This document shows, piece by piece, positions 52,843 to 62,054 of a stretch of DNA of 64,000 nucleotides. Every line of letters begins with the position of its first letter. Positions within the stretch are counted from its first letter, which is position 1. The stretch covers positions 113,255-177,254 of the forward strand of contig JAQWHM010000007.1 in NCBI GenBank assembly GCA_029249345.1. Reading direction: 5' to 3'. The notes beneath the pieces were generated by a model. It was given only the letters and a program-made list of their open reading frames with translations, searched no databases and was not told the origin of the DNA. Source of the stretch: UBA10348 sp002469915 (GTDB taxonomy: Bacteria; Bacteroidota; Rhodothermia; Rhodothermales; UBA10348). The translations under genes and the position numbers were made by a program.

Positions 52843-53484
52843 ATGAATGTGACTAAACGAATTTTAGTATTTGTCTTGATGGCTGCCTTTCAGGTAGGTG
52901 TCCTTCAAGCCCAGGACCAGGCAGATATCACACAACAATTATCAGAGCGGTACACTTCACTGACTGTCATGAAGGCAGATTTTGTGCAGGTCGCGACGTC
53001 TGACTTTCTGGATGCCCCAGAGCGTTTTTCTGGATCCCTCACCTTCGGAGGTTCTGGATACCGTGTTGAGACGGGCTCGCAGTCCATCATAACCGATGGA
53101 ACGACCATGTGGATTTACAACCGATCTCAAAATCAGGTTATCATCAACGATTTTGTCGAAGACGAATACTCGTTTTCTTTGACGACGTTTTTACGCCAGC
53201 TCGATGAAGATTTTACGGTCACCTCTGCCGGAGTAGAGAACAGGTCCGGGCAGGTTCACGACATGCTAGACCTGGAACCTAATGACGAATTTGCATCGTT
53301 TAGACAAGTTCGTCTTGGAGTGCGCCGCTCAGATGGATTGGTTACTTGGTTAAAAGTCATCGACCTAAATGATGTAGAGATGGTCTTTGATTTATCCAAT
53401 ATCCGGGTTGATCCTCCCATTCCTGACGACTTGTTTAGGTTTGAACCTCCATCTGGTGTTGAGGTTGTGGATCTCAGAGGCTGA
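52843..53484 (+). CDS. lolA: outer-membrane lipoprotein carrier LolA
   Basis: 213 residues with signal peptide (core ILVFVLMAAFQVGVL, cut near LQAQ). LolA elements: LTVMKADFVQVATSDFLDAP, FSGSLTFGGSGYRVET, TDGTTMWIYNRSQNQVII, and a final VDPPIPDDLFRFEPPSGVEV. LolA takes lipoproteins from the LolCDE complex across the periplasm. The next gene, a membrane flippase-like protein, starts 35 bases later; the lol genes are not otherwise clustered. Confidence 0.92.
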   Translation: MNVTKRILVFVLMAAFQVGVLQAQDQADITQQLSERYTSLTVMKADFVQVATSDFLDAPERFSGSLTFGGSGYRVETGSQSIITDGTTMWIYNRSQNQVIINDFVEDEYSFSLTTFLRQLDEDFTVTSAGVENRSGQVHDMLDLEPNDEFASFRQVRLGVRRSDGLVTWLKVIDLNDVEMVFDLSNIRVDPPIPDDLFRFEPPSGVEVVDLRG

Positions 53485-53519
53485 ATCCGTGTAGACGGGT
53501 CCCACTCTGCTCATCGAAC

Positions 53520-54563
53520 ATGCAAAACGGAACCACATCCTGGCTGATACGAATCGGTAGCTTCTTGCTTGCCGGGATATTGCTGTATCTGGGATTAAAA
53601 GGCGTAGACCTAAACGAAGTTTGGCTGGTATTGAAAGGTGCCCAGCTCGCTTGGTTCATTCCCCTCATTTTTTTGACCATCCTGAGCCACTGGCTCAGAG
53701 CACTCCGATGGTCATTGATGCTGGACGTGTTACCCGAACGTGCCAATGGCACAGAAAAAGTATCTCGATTTCTCACTTTTCTGTCGGTCATGATAGGCTA
53801 CATGGCCAATTATGCAGGTCCTAGGCTTGGCGAGGTTATCCGAACGGGTTACGTAGCCCGGCGAGAGCGTCTACACTTCAGTACCGTTTTCGGAACGGTT
53901 GTGGTCGAACGCACACTAGATATGGTAGCCTTCGGAATAGCCTTACTGACTGTGCCACTCGTATTCCAAAACCAACTGGTTGATTTGTGGGATCTATTAA
54001 TGTCTCCCCTTTCTACTCTCTTGGAGAAAACGTCCTCTTGGGTGCTAGGCGGAATTACCTTTGGAGTAGTTCTAGTAGTCGGTTTTATGTTGATCTATCT
54101 AATCCGGGGCATTCAGGATCCACGTTCGATTGTGGCCCGAGCTGCGAGTCAATTCAGAGATGGAATGCTCAGCTTGCTACATACAGGCAAAACGCGAATG
54201 CTTATTTTGCACACCGTCGGTATGTGGATGTGCTACTCCATGATGGCCTATATCCCCTTTCTTTTGTTGGGTCAAGCTGATCCTTTTGGTATTGGTCTCA
54301 TCCAAGCTTGGGGCATTATGTTGATTGGAGCCTTTGGCGTCATTATCCCTTCTCCGGGAGGCATCGGGACATTTCACTTTGTCACGATTCAAGCTCTCGG
54401 CTTGTTGTTCGCCATGCCTCAGACTGAAGCTGCATCCTATGCCATATTGGCTCACTCAGGCCAAATGATTCTCTATCTCGTCATTGGATTTGCCAGCTTT
54501 CTCTACTTGGGGGCGTCTCTTCCTGCTGTTACGACTGAAGACACGGTGGCCCCGAATGAATAA
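53520..54563 (+). CDS. flippase-like/LPG-synthase-type integral membrane protein
   Basis: 347 residues with eight or so membrane segments, matching the UPF0104/lysylphosphatidylglycerol synthase transmembrane region: WLRALRWSLMLDVL, YMANYAGPRLGEVIRTGYVA, VVVERTLDMVAFGIALL, and IIPSPGGIGTFHF. Relatives are lipid flippases or glycosyltransferase partners such as AglD. The stop lies inside the start of the next gene (8-base overlap), so the two are cotranslated. Confidence 0.88.
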   Translation: MQNGTTSWLIRIGSFLLAGILLYLGLKGVDLNEVWLVLKGAQLAWFIPLIFLTILSHWLRALRWSLMLDVLPERANGTEKVSRFLTFLSVMIGYMANYAGPRLGEVIRTGYVARRERLHFSTVFGTVVVERTLDMVAFGIALLTVPLVFQNQLVDLWDLLMSPLSTLLEKTSSWVLGGITFGVVLVVGFMLIYLIRGIQDPRSIVARAASQFRDGMLSLLHTGKTRMLILHTVGMWMCYSMMAYIPFLLLGQADPFGIGLIQAWGIMLIGAFGVIIPSPGGIGTFHFVTIQALGLLFAMPQTEAASYAILAHSGQMILYLVIGFASFLYLGASLPAVTTEDTVAPNE

Positions 54564-56928
54564 AATTCGATGCATCCTGCTCGCTGCTCTGCTATTTTCC
54601 GCTTCTTCCAGCTTTGCGCAGGAGCATCCGCTAATGGATGCTCCCATTCGATCCGAGGAGTTCTCGCGTTTCGACATTGAGATGATCCGAGTGGCTCTAT
54701 CCATCCCTTCCGGAAATGGACCCGTGGAAGGTCTCTCGTTTGTGCACGCCATCTCTGAGACACCCGAGGGCGACACCCTTCAGCTGCGAACAGAAGGCAT
54801 CACCATACAGCATGTGGGCTTGTTTCGGGAAGAAGTCTCCTGGACGCAAAGTGATTCTCTTTTGTCCATCACACTAACGGATCGTGAAACAAAATACGTG
54901 CCCATCCCGGAATGGCCGCTTCGAATCCGTTTCACGGTAGACCGCGGCATCTACTCTTCTGGATCCAGTTCGAACAGAACGGCTTTCTGGAATGGAACGG
55001 AGCCTGGATCTGACAACTGGTACCCCTCTCCCGTTGACCAGTTGGACGATTATTTCACCCAATTGAGGATTTCTGCACCCCGAAGTTGGTCTGTTTTTGT
55101 TGCGGGGCAGGATTCGCTCTTTGTGAATGACGGTTTTGTGGATGATGCGAGTCAGAGAGGGGTGTTTGCTGGTTCTGCCGGATTTTTCGCATTCGACCCA
55201 AATGCGGACGAATTCCAAAGCGATTCCCGTACGGATTCCATGCTTATTGCTTCAACGCAGCATGTCATTTCCCCTTTTGTTGACTCCGAAGCTGATTCTG
55301 ATACAAACTCTGCGCTCATCCAACGTGTATCGGGGCTGGATACAGCGACATCTATCGGTAACCTCGTGTTGCTACCCAAGGATCGGGCCGTTACCGTGAA
55401 CGCTTGGTTGGATTCTTTTGATTTTCTGAATGCACTTTCGAATGCAGTCCTTTCCGAGCGGCTCAGTTCATTGCTTCCGACGGATCTGTGGCTTCGGTCC
55501 GCCATCTCAGGCTGGATGGCTCTTCTGACTCTCGAAAAGGAATACGGAGAGGCCGATGCTGGGTATGTGTTAGAGTTCTTGAGAGACGCTTATCTAGCAG
55601 AAAGCCAGGCGTATCGTAGGCCACTGGTCTGGGATAGATGGAACGACTTGTCCGACCTATTCGATGACCATGCCTTAGGAAAAGGTGTTTGGGTATTTCG
55701 CATGCTCAACGAACGCATTGGTGCCACGGCATTCAATGAAGGCCTTACTCGCTTTCTGAGAGCCGCTTCTGAGGAAGTAGTCGATTCTGAAACGTTTCGT
55801 AACATGCTTGAAGTAGCTTCAGGCGAGGACCTGAGATCCTTTTTTGATACGTGGGTCTACAGTGCAGGTCATCCTGAGATTGCCCTGTCCTATGCGTATC
55901 AGCCAGATTCAGAATCTACGCTCCTTTCTGTGGAGCAGCGTCAGGACGGTTCACTCATCCCGATAGCTTTTGAGTTTGATGCGACCTTCCAGTATTCCTC
56001 ACTCGCAGGAGCGAACACACTATATGTCCGACTGAAGGAACGGTCTCAGACCGTCTCTCTTCCGACAACTCTTCCCCCCAGATACGTTTTCCCAGATGCA
56101 TTCGCGACCGTCTTACTGGACTACGCCGAGCCGCTTTCAAGAGATGATCTGGTAGCTCAGCTGCGAGACGCTATCGGAGCCACGCCTCGTATACGATCAT
56201 TGCGTCATTTGGCAAACCATGAGCCTGACGCAGCCGTTTTGCTAGGTCTACGCTCATTTTTGAATCAAGAGACAGATGCAGCGGTGCTTGCGGCTGCCTG
56301 CCCCTTGCTCTCGGCCATGGCTCCGTCTAGTTCCGCACTCTCTGTTCTGACTGACCTGGCTGCCCACGAAGATCCAAGGGTGCAGGCAGCCGCATTACTT
56401 GGACTCACCAGTTTTTCGAAAACCGAAGGTGCGTCAGCCACCATTTTGGATGCAGCTAATACCGCCTCGGATGCCCGAGTCCTGAGTGCTTCTGTCTCGG
56501 CGCTACTGTCCCTTCGGCCTGAACTAACTTGGACACTGGTTCAATCAGCTCTTGTAACGCCATCCAGCGGCGATCTAGTTGCGCGGACCGCTCTTGAGCA
56601 TATCCAACTCGATGTAGCAGACGAAAACGCATTATTCAATACTATTCGGCCTCTCTTAAGCGACGAAGGCAGTATTCCCCTTCGCATGGCAACTTTAGAC
56701 GCCTTTGCTCGCATAGATGCTGGAGGCGTTACGGTCCGTCGAACGGTGCGGGAATGGTTGGACAGCTCCGCCATTGAGTTGCGCCGCGCTGCCCTGAAAA
56801 CACTGCTATTGTGGCCAGAAATTGACATTGATGCCGATCTGCTTACCGAGCGCCTCGCTCAAGAGCCCTCTCAGTCCTTGAGAAAGGAGCTTGTTTCTGT
56901 ACTGACAGCTCGTGAGACCTCGCGGTAA
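54556..56928 (+). CDS. M1 aminopeptidase-like protein lacking the zinc site, with HEAT-repeat tail
   Basis: 790 residues from ATG 54556. A signal peptide ends about SFAQE. The N-terminal beta domain and an M1-like catalytic fold are recognisable (RLSSLLPTDLWLRSAISGWM, where active enzymes have HExxH and WLxEG; later FNEGLTRFLRAASEEV and LRSFFDTWVYSAGHPE), but the HExxH motif is absent, so it cannot be a zinc peptidase. Residues about 540-790 are HEAT repeats (ALLGLTSFSKTEGASATIL, ASVSALLSLRPELTWTL). It is likely a periplasmic binding or scaffold protein, translationally coupled to the flippase-like protein. Confidence 0.85.
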   Translation: MNKIRCILLAALLFSASSSFAQEHPLMDAPIRSEEFSRFDIEMIRVALSIPSGNGPVEGLSFVHAISETPEGDTLQLRTEGITIQHVGLFREEVSWTQSDSLLSITLTDRETKYVPIPEWPLRIRFTVDRGIYSSGSSSNRTAFWNGTEPGSDNWYPSPVDQLDDYFTQLRISAPRSWSVFVAGQDSLFVNDGFVDDASQRGVFAGSAGFFAFDPNADEFQSDSRTDSMLIASTQHVISPFVDSEADSDTNSALIQRVSGLDTATSIGNLVLLPKDRAVTVNAWLDSFDFLNALSNAVLSERLSSLLPTDLWLRSAISGWMALLTLEKEYGEADAGYVLEFLRDAYLAESQAYRRPLVWDRWNDLSDLFDDHALGKGVWVFRMLNERIGATAFNEGLTRFLRAASEEVVDSETFRNMLEVASGEDLRSFFDTWVYSAGHPEIALSYAYQPDSESTLLSVEQRQDGSLIPIAFEFDATFQYSSLAGANTLYVRLKERSQTVSLPTTLPPRYVFPDAFATVLLDYAEPLSRDDLVAQLRDAIGATPRIRSLRHLANHEPDAAVLLGLRSFLNQETDAAVLAAACPLLSAMAPSSSALSVLTDLAAHEDPRVQAAALLGLTSFSKTEGASATILDAANTASDARVLSASVSALLSLRPELTWTLVQSALVTPSSGDLVARTALEHIQLDVADENALFNTIRPLLSDEGSIPLRMATLDAFARIDAGGVTVRRTVREWLDSSAIELRRAALKTLLLWPEIDIDADLLTERLAQEPSQSLRKELVSVLTARETSR

Positions 56929-57108
56929 TTAGCGTAAACGATTCAAATTGGTTTCTCAACGATTCGACCGCGACAGTTTACCGTTCAGATCATTTCGCTT
57001 TTGACTCCCAGTCGGCCTTCCTACCCTACGTTCAAGAAAACGGTCATACCTCCCCTTTTCTTAAACGAAGACGCATTCTTTAGTACAAGGAATTTTACCA
57101 GAGAGATC

Positions 57109-57369
57109 ATGCAGGCTACAAACGATCATTTCCAAGGAAACCCTCTTGACGGCTTAGTCAGTGAAGAAGTGTTTCATATTCTGGAGGATCATAACCTATT
57201 GAGCGAGAAAGGCATTCGGGACTACCAGATTCGGAAGTCATTCCGAAACATGCGTAACAAGAACGTCCCAGCATTCGATGCAATCGAGGCGCTCCGGGAT
57301 GAATACCCGTACCTACAGTTCGATACGATTCGCAAGATCGTTTACAAGCTGAACGGCATGCGTCGCTGA
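57109..57369 (+). CDS. conserved hypothetical small protein
   Basis: 86 residues from the ATG at 57109 (QATNDHFQGNPLDGL, VFHILEDHNLLSEKGIRDYQ, RNMRNKNVPAFDAIEALRDE). It is helical, charged, has no signal peptide and contains a likely helix-turn-helix-like C-terminal part (FDTIRKIVYKLNG). No function can be assigned. An intrinsic terminator follows 70 bases after the stop. Confidence 0.7.
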   Translation: MQATNDHFQGNPLDGLVSEEVFHILEDHNLLSEKGIRDYQIRKSFRNMRNKNVPAFDAIEALRDEYPYLQFDTIRKIVYKLNGMRR

Positions 57370-57438
57370 TCCTCCGGTACAACCAGATTTCAGGTGTCGA
57401 TTCTCCCGATAGGGAGCTATTACGCTTGAAAGGTGGGC

Positions 57439-57490
57439 GCCCCGACTGGCCCTTGCGCGGTACTGCAAAGGTTAGTCGGGGCCGTTTTTT
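57439..57490 (+). terminator. intrinsic terminator
   Basis: GCCCCGACT at 57439-57447 pairs with AGTCGGGGC at 57474-57482; a run of six T follows. The T-run extends to the 3' end of the convergent rlmB gene, which ends at 57489. Confidence 0.85.
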
Positions 57491-58310
57491 ATTCGGGCCT
57501 TGCCAACGAAGCCTGAAACAGCAGAATACCAGCGGCAACCGATGCATTCAATGATTCGGCAGGGCCTCGCATCGGAATTTTGACCAAGTAGTCGCATGCT
57601 TTTCGCATCATTCGGGTCATCCCTTTTTCTTCGCTTCCGATGACCAAGCCAATGGGCCGATCCCAGTCCATCTCCTGCATGGAGGTTTCTCCTGTACCCT
57701 CTGCTCCGGCAATCCAATATCCCCTTTCTTTCATCTGATCTACCACCTGAAGCAAGTTGCCTACACGGGCGATGGGAATTTGATTAATAGTGCCGGCACT
57801 TGTTTTAACGGTTGCAGGCGTCACAGGAGCAGCCTTACGATCAGGAATAATAACTCCTCCTGCACCTGCGGCTACGCAACTCCGAATAATGGCACCCAGG
57901 TTATACGGGTCTTGAATATGGTCCAGAATGACCACAATAGATTTCTTTTCAATCAGTTCTTCTCGCGTGGCGGCTACGCCCGCAAGCATATCATCCACAT
58001 CCTGATACTCAACCGCGGACGTAACTAAAATCACACCTTGATGATTGACACCCGGTACGAGACTGTTCAATTTGCCCGTTGGTACGATTTGCACGGGGAT
58101 ACCGTGATCACTCGCTAACTTTCGATACGTAAGCAACGAGCCAGTGGCTCCTTTCTGCAGATACAGTTTCTCGAGTCGAGATGAATCCGCTTCAATCTGC
58201 TCTCGAACCGGATTCCTGCCCGCAATAAAACGGGCATTCGATGAAGATTCCGACTCATCTTTCTTTGGTCCTTTTCTGCGACTATCTCCCTTCCCGTTTC
58301 TCATGCTCAA
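57489..58310 (-). CDS. rlmB: 23S rRNA 2'-O-ribose methyltransferase (RlmB/TrmH family)
   Basis: 273 residues. A basic N-terminal tail precedes the RlmB substrate-binding domain and the SpoU knot: ILDHIQDPYNLGAIIRSC, IGLVIGSEEKGM and ESLNASVAAGILLF, the three SPOUT motifs. These enzymes methylate the ribose of G2251 (E. coli numbering). Start at ATG 58310; a second ATG at 58304 is equally possible. Divergent from the DDAH-like gene with 41 bases between. Confidence 0.88.
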   Translation of the reverse strand: MSMRNGKGDSRRKGPKKDESESSSNARFIAGRNPVREQIEADSSRLEKLYLQKGATGSLLTYRKLASDHGIPVQIVPTGKLNSLVPGVNHQGVILVTSAVEYQDVDDMLAGVAATREELIEKKSIVVILDHIQDPYNLGAIIRSCVAAGAGGVIIPDRKAAPVTPATVKTSAGTINQIPIARVGNLLQVVDQMKERGYWIAGAEGTGETSMQEMDWDRPIGLVIGSEEKGMTRMMRKACDYLVKIPMRGPAESLNASVAAGILLFQASLARPE

Positions 58311-58351
58311 ACGATATCTTATTGATTCTCCTAAAGGTACAATTTCCGGCG

Positions 58352-59230
58352 ATGAATACTGTGACTCGTTTTTCGATGACCGCTCCTCTGAAGTGCGTGC
58401 TTGTGACCCATGCTAGAGATGCATATCAATCGCAACAACACGTATCCGCTCATTGGGAGCAATTTGGATACTCCTATCAGCCCGATTTTGAGGAGGCGTG
58501 TCGGGAGTCTGATGCATTTATAGACATCCTTACCAAGATTGGAGCGGAGGTAATGCTGCTCGATGCCAAGCACTGTACCGGATTGGATTGTTTGTATGTC
58601 CACGATCCGGTTGTGACACTTGCCACCGGGTTTGGATTGTGCAGAATGGGCAAGTCGCTCCGTCAGAATGAGCCCCATGCAGCCGGAGAGTGGTTGGAGT
58701 CCCATAATCTCCCCGTGGTAGGTCGAATCGAGGGAACGGGTAAACTGGAAGGTGGAGATGTGGTCTGGTTGAAGCCAGACCTTGTTGCAATAGGTCTTGG
58801 TTATCGTTCCAACCTTGAGGGCATCGAGCAATTCACGTCAATGAGTGGACTCAGTTCTGAGCAAGTTCTTCCCGTTCCTCTTGCCCATTGGAACGGTCCA
58901 AGCGACGTATTGCATCTAATGTCCTTTATATCACCCATTGAAGATAAAACACTACTGGTTTACAGTAGAATAATGCCAGTAATCACCCGTAACATGTTGC
59001 TGGACAATAACTTCAAATTAATCGAGTTGCCCGAAGAAGATTACGACTCGATGGGTTGCAACGTCCTTGCATTGGGAAATGGGAAATGTCTCATTGAACA
59101 AAAAAACGTCAGGACTGCAGAGACGCTATCAAAAGCAGGAATGGAAGTGCTTACCTACAAAGGGGATCATATTTCCAGACCAGGAGAAGGGGGACCCACC
59201 TGTCTAACCCGACCTCTACTCAGAGGTTGA
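58352..59230 (+). CDS. dimethylarginine dimethylaminohydrolase-like (DDAH/amidinotransferase fold)
   Basis: 292 residues. The pentein fold shows conserved pieces: VHDPVVTLATGFGLCRMG, GRIEGTGKLEGGDVVWL, HLMSFISPIEDKTLLV with the catalytic His, and a C-terminal GPTCLTRPLL holding the catalytic Cys. Enzymes of this type hydrolyse methylated arginines or other guanidino compounds; the substrate is not certain. A start at ATG 58352 is preferred; ATG 58376 is also possible. The 3' end overlaps the lgt gene by 15 bases (convergent). Confidence 0.85.
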   Translation: MNTVTRFSMTAPLKCVLVTHARDAYQSQQHVSAHWEQFGYSYQPDFEEACRESDAFIDILTKIGAEVMLLDAKHCTGLDCLYVHDPVVTLATGFGLCRMGKSLRQNEPHAAGEWLESHNLPVVGRIEGTGKLEGGDVVWLKPDLVAIGLGYRSNLEGIEQFTSMSGLSSEQVLPVPLAHWNGPSDVLHLMSFISPIEDKTLLVYSRIMPVITRNMLLDNNFKLIELPEEDYDSMGCNVLALGNGKCLIEQKNVRTAETLSKAGMEVLTYKGDHISRPGEGGPTCLTRPLLRG

Positions 59231-60136
59231 TCCGTCTTCCTTCTTAATCGGCTTCCAGGTCTTCCAAATACCTATCACGCCGACAAGGATCAGCGCGAGA
59301 GCAATAAGCTCAGCCTGCGTTATAGTTTGGCCAAAAATATCAAACCGATTGTTGACTCGAATCTTCTCGATGAAGAATCGCTCTGATCCGTTAAACACGA
59401 CATAGACCCAGAACAACCATCCTGCCCGGTGGGCGTGGTTTCTGAAGGCCCAAAGGATCATAAAGATGACAATCGCGGCTGCAAATTCGTACAGAGGCGT
59501 GGGATAGACCGGAGTCATCGACAAATCGATCCCCATAATGTTGTTTGGATACGTCTCGGCCCAGAGCCACATCGGCAACCATTCAGGCTTTGCAGCCAAA
59601 TCGGAGGCTATACCCCAATCTCCATCACCGGCCAACTGACACCCCAACCGGCCTATTCCGTAGGATATGATTACGCCAGGCGCAAAGGCATCTGCGGTTC
59701 GACCCAGATTCAGTCCTTTCTTGCGGATGTAATACACAACAGCAAAACCGCCGAGAATCATACCTCCGTAGAAAGTGAATCCCCCGGTCGTGAATATCAT
59801 CCGAGAAGGAGACCGAAAAAAGGAATCCAGGTTTTCTAAGATGTGGAAGACTCGGGCCCCAAAAAATCCAGCCACAATAATGATGATGGTCAGCGTACCC
59901 ACCAAAAACGATGGACTGACATCTACATATTTTGTGCGGCCCTTCTTTCCTTTTTCAGGGTCAGGAATCCGAACGCTTCCTACTTGGCCAATCGAATACA
60001 TCCGATCTAGCTCTTTTTGCAGAATCCACGCCCCCGTCATGGCGCCTAGGGCGACCATAAAACCGAACGAGTTTATGGGAATCGGGAGGTTGAAGCCCAG
60101 ATAATCGCTGAATAAATCGCTAAGACGTGGATACAT
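59216..60136 (-). CDS. lgt: prolipoprotein diacylglyceryl transferase
   Basis: 306 residues with seven or so membrane helices. The Lgt signature is GRLGCQLAGDGDWG, a Bacteroidota-like variant of GRxGNFxNxExxG that keeps the Arg and the glycine framework. Also visible are YPTPLYEFAAAIVIF and GSERFFIEKIRVN near the C-terminus. It transfers diacylglycerol from phosphatidylglycerol to the lipobox cysteine of preprolipoproteins, such as those at 6.1, 23.4, 24.4 and 43.5 kb. It lies eight bases after hisS, on the same strand. Confidence 0.85.
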   Translation of the reverse strand: MYPRLSDLFSDYLGFNLPIPINSFGFMVALGAMTGAWILQKELDRMYSIGQVGSVRIPDPEKGKKGRTKYVDVSPSFLVGTLTIIIIVAGFFGARVFHILENLDSFFRSPSRMIFTTGGFTFYGGMILGGFAVVYYIRKKGLNLGRTADAFAPGVIISYGIGRLGCQLAGDGDWGIASDLAAKPEWLPMWLWAETYPNNIMGIDLSMTPVYPTPLYEFAAAIVIFMILWAFRNHAHRAGWLFWVYVVFNGSERFFIEKIRVNNRFDIFGQTITQAELIALALILVGVIGIWKTWKPIKKEDGSTSE

Positions 60137-60144
60137 ACTCAGAA

Positions 60145-61431
60145 TCAGGGTTGAAGCATCTGCTCTAGTTCACCAAAAGGAACGGGGTGCTGCTCGCTTT
60201 GGTCCATATCTTTTACTTGTGCAATCTCATTTTCCAGCTCATCATCTCCTACTACCACGACTCGCCTGGCATTTCGACGATTCGCTTCTCTCATTTGAGC
60301 TTTCATGGAACGGCCTTTGAGATCATATCCAACCGTTAACCCAAGTGCACGCAAGCGGTGAGCTGTGGGGAAAATCCAATCGGCGGCGGCGTCTCCCAAA
60401 CCGACCATAAAGACGTCTAATCTAGACTCCTCCAAAGCCGCCAAGCCAGCCTCATGCATCGTCATGAGTAAACGTTCCATTCCAGCCGCGAATCCGACCG
60501 CCGGCACAACCTTTTTGGAGCCGACCTCAGTAGAAAGCAAATCATAACGCCCCCCACCTGCGAGTGCTCCTTGCGCTCCGAGCACATCACTTTCAAATTC
60601 AAAAGAGGTTCGCGAGTAATAATCTAGACCTCGGACGAGAAAGGGATCTTCCTCAAAGGCGATACCAATCGCAGTCAGATGCGCCTTCACAGCCTCGTAA
60701 TGCGCACGACTTTCGTCGTCAATAAAATCGATCAGAATGGGAGCGTCACTCAGGAGCTGCCGTTCCTTTTCGTTCTTGGTATCCAGAATGCGCAGCGGAT
60801 TGGATTCAAGTCGCCCGCGGCTCACTTCACTCAACTCGTCCTCTAAAGGCTTCAAAAAGGCAATCAGCGCCTCCTTATACCGAGGTCTACTGTTTTCATC
60901 ACCCAAGGAATTGATCCTGAGACGATAATCATTGATCCCCAGTGCCTGATAGATGTCAGCAGCGCAAGCAATAGTTTCAGCATCGGCACGTGCATCGCTG
61001 GCTCCAATGACTTCTAGACCAAACTGGTGAAACTGTCTATAGCGACCTTTTTGAGGTCGTTCAGCTCGAAAACAGGGTCCGATATAGTATAATTTTTGAA
61101 CACCGCCCTTCTGCTCAAGATGGTGCTGCAAGTAAGATCGCATTACGGGGGCCGTCACTTCCGGACGTAGCACATAATTTGTACTGCCCCGCTCGAAAGC
61201 AAACATTTCCTTCGACACAATGTCTGTCAATTGACCTACTCCCCTAGCCACTAATTCAGTCGGCTCTAAAATGGGCGTACGTATTTCTTGCGCTCCATAT
61301 CCAGCCATTACCCTGCGAACCACTTGCTCTACATGCTGCCACAAGGCAACGGGAGCAATAAGATCTCCGCCGGAGGTGTGTCCTTCCGGCAGGATATCAA
61401 AAGTACCTGGAATCGATTTAAAGGATTTCAT
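60145..61431 (-). CDS. hisS: histidyl-tRNA synthetase
   Basis: 428 residues, class II. Motif 1 region EIRTPILEPTELVARGVG, motif 2 LYYIGPCFRAERPQKGRYRQF and motif 3 AVGFAAGMERLL, with the histidine-specific LVRGLDYYSRTSFEFE. The C-terminal anticodon-binding domain is complete (TVGYDLKGRSMKAQMREANR). ATG at 61431 starts KSFKSIPGTFDILP. It is grouped with lgt downstream and a PTS IIA gene eight bases upstream. Confidence 0.97.
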   Translation of the reverse strand: MKSFKSIPGTFDILPEGHTSGGDLIAPVALWQHVEQVVRRVMAGYGAQEIRTPILEPTELVARGVGQLTDIVSKEMFAFERGSTNYVLRPEVTAPVMRSYLQHHLEQKGGVQKLYYIGPCFRAERPQKGRYRQFHQFGLEVIGASDARADAETIACAADIYQALGINDYRLRINSLGDENSRPRYKEALIAFLKPLEDELSEVSRGRLESNPLRILDTKNEKERQLLSDAPILIDFIDDESRAHYEAVKAHLTAIGIAFEEDPFLVRGLDYYSRTSFEFESDVLGAQGALAGGGRYDLLSTEVGSKKVVPAVGFAAGMERLLMTMHEAGLAALEESRLDVFMVGLGDAAADWIFPTAHRLRALGLTVGYDLKGRSMKAQMREANRRNARRVVVVGDDELENEIAQVKDMDQSEQHPVPFGELEQMLQP

Positions 61432-61439
61432 GGGGTAGA

Positions 61440-61970
61440 CTATCCAGAAAGAGGAGGGGAGCTTTGTCCCACAATCACGTCCAGCAATTCATTTTTTGAT
61501 TTTGAATCTAAAATCAGCTGGCGTGTTTTTTCGTTGTTCATGAGCCGAGATACACGACTTAGAATCCGCACATGCTGACTTTTAGCATCGGGTTGTCCCA
61601 GAAGCATGAACGCAATTTGAATGGGCTCATCATCAAGAGCACCAAAATCGATGGGCTTTTCTAACGTAACCAAGGCAGCAACCGAGCCCTTTACAGCCGT
61701 AGTCTTTGCGTGCGGTAGTGCAAGCCCTTTTCCCACTCCAGTCGACATGACGCGTTCCCGTTCAAGAACGGCCTCAATGACTTCCTCGGGGTTCAGCACG
61801 TCTGGATGTCCAGACACCAAGTTTGCGATTTGATTTATCAAATCTGCTTTGTCGGCAGCGGAAACGCCGACAGCAATATTGTCGATATGTAAAAGGTCTT
61901 TCAGTTCCAAGATTCTCTTCTTTTCAACCGTTCGTCCTGCATAGAGCACCCAAAAGACCACGACATCCAA
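61440..61970 (-). CDS. PTS IIA (nitrogen-regulatory PtsN-like) domain protein
   Basis: 176 residues, one PTS_EIIA_2 domain. The phosphorylation site is the His in GKGLALPHAKTTAV. Flanking parts (LKDLLHIDNIAVGVSAADKA, VLERERVMSTGVG, MLLGQPDAKSQHVRILS) match PtsN-type regulators, which take a phosphate from NPr rather than carry sugars. The first 21 residues are not typical; a TTG at 61907 would give the standard ELKDLLH start. Eight bases from hisS. Confidence 0.88.
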   Translation of the reverse strand: MDVVVFWVLYAGRTVEKKRILELKDLLHIDNIAVGVSAADKADLINQIANLVSGHPDVLNPEEVIEAVLERERVMSTGVGKGLALPHAKTTAVKGSVAALVTLEKPIDFGALDDEPIQIAFMLLGQPDAKSQHVRILSRVSRLMNNEKTRQLILDSKSKNELLDVIVGQSSPPLSG

Positions 61971-62054
61971 TGTGTTTTCGGGAGCTGTAATCTACCAAAA
62001 AAAGCACGTCCTACCGATTATTTCGAACGTGTCCACGAAAAATTACAGGAATGA

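Noticed and set aside
58331..58831. 166-residue antisense reading frame within the DDAH-like gene
   Set aside because: Conserved hydrolase motifs lie on the plus strand.
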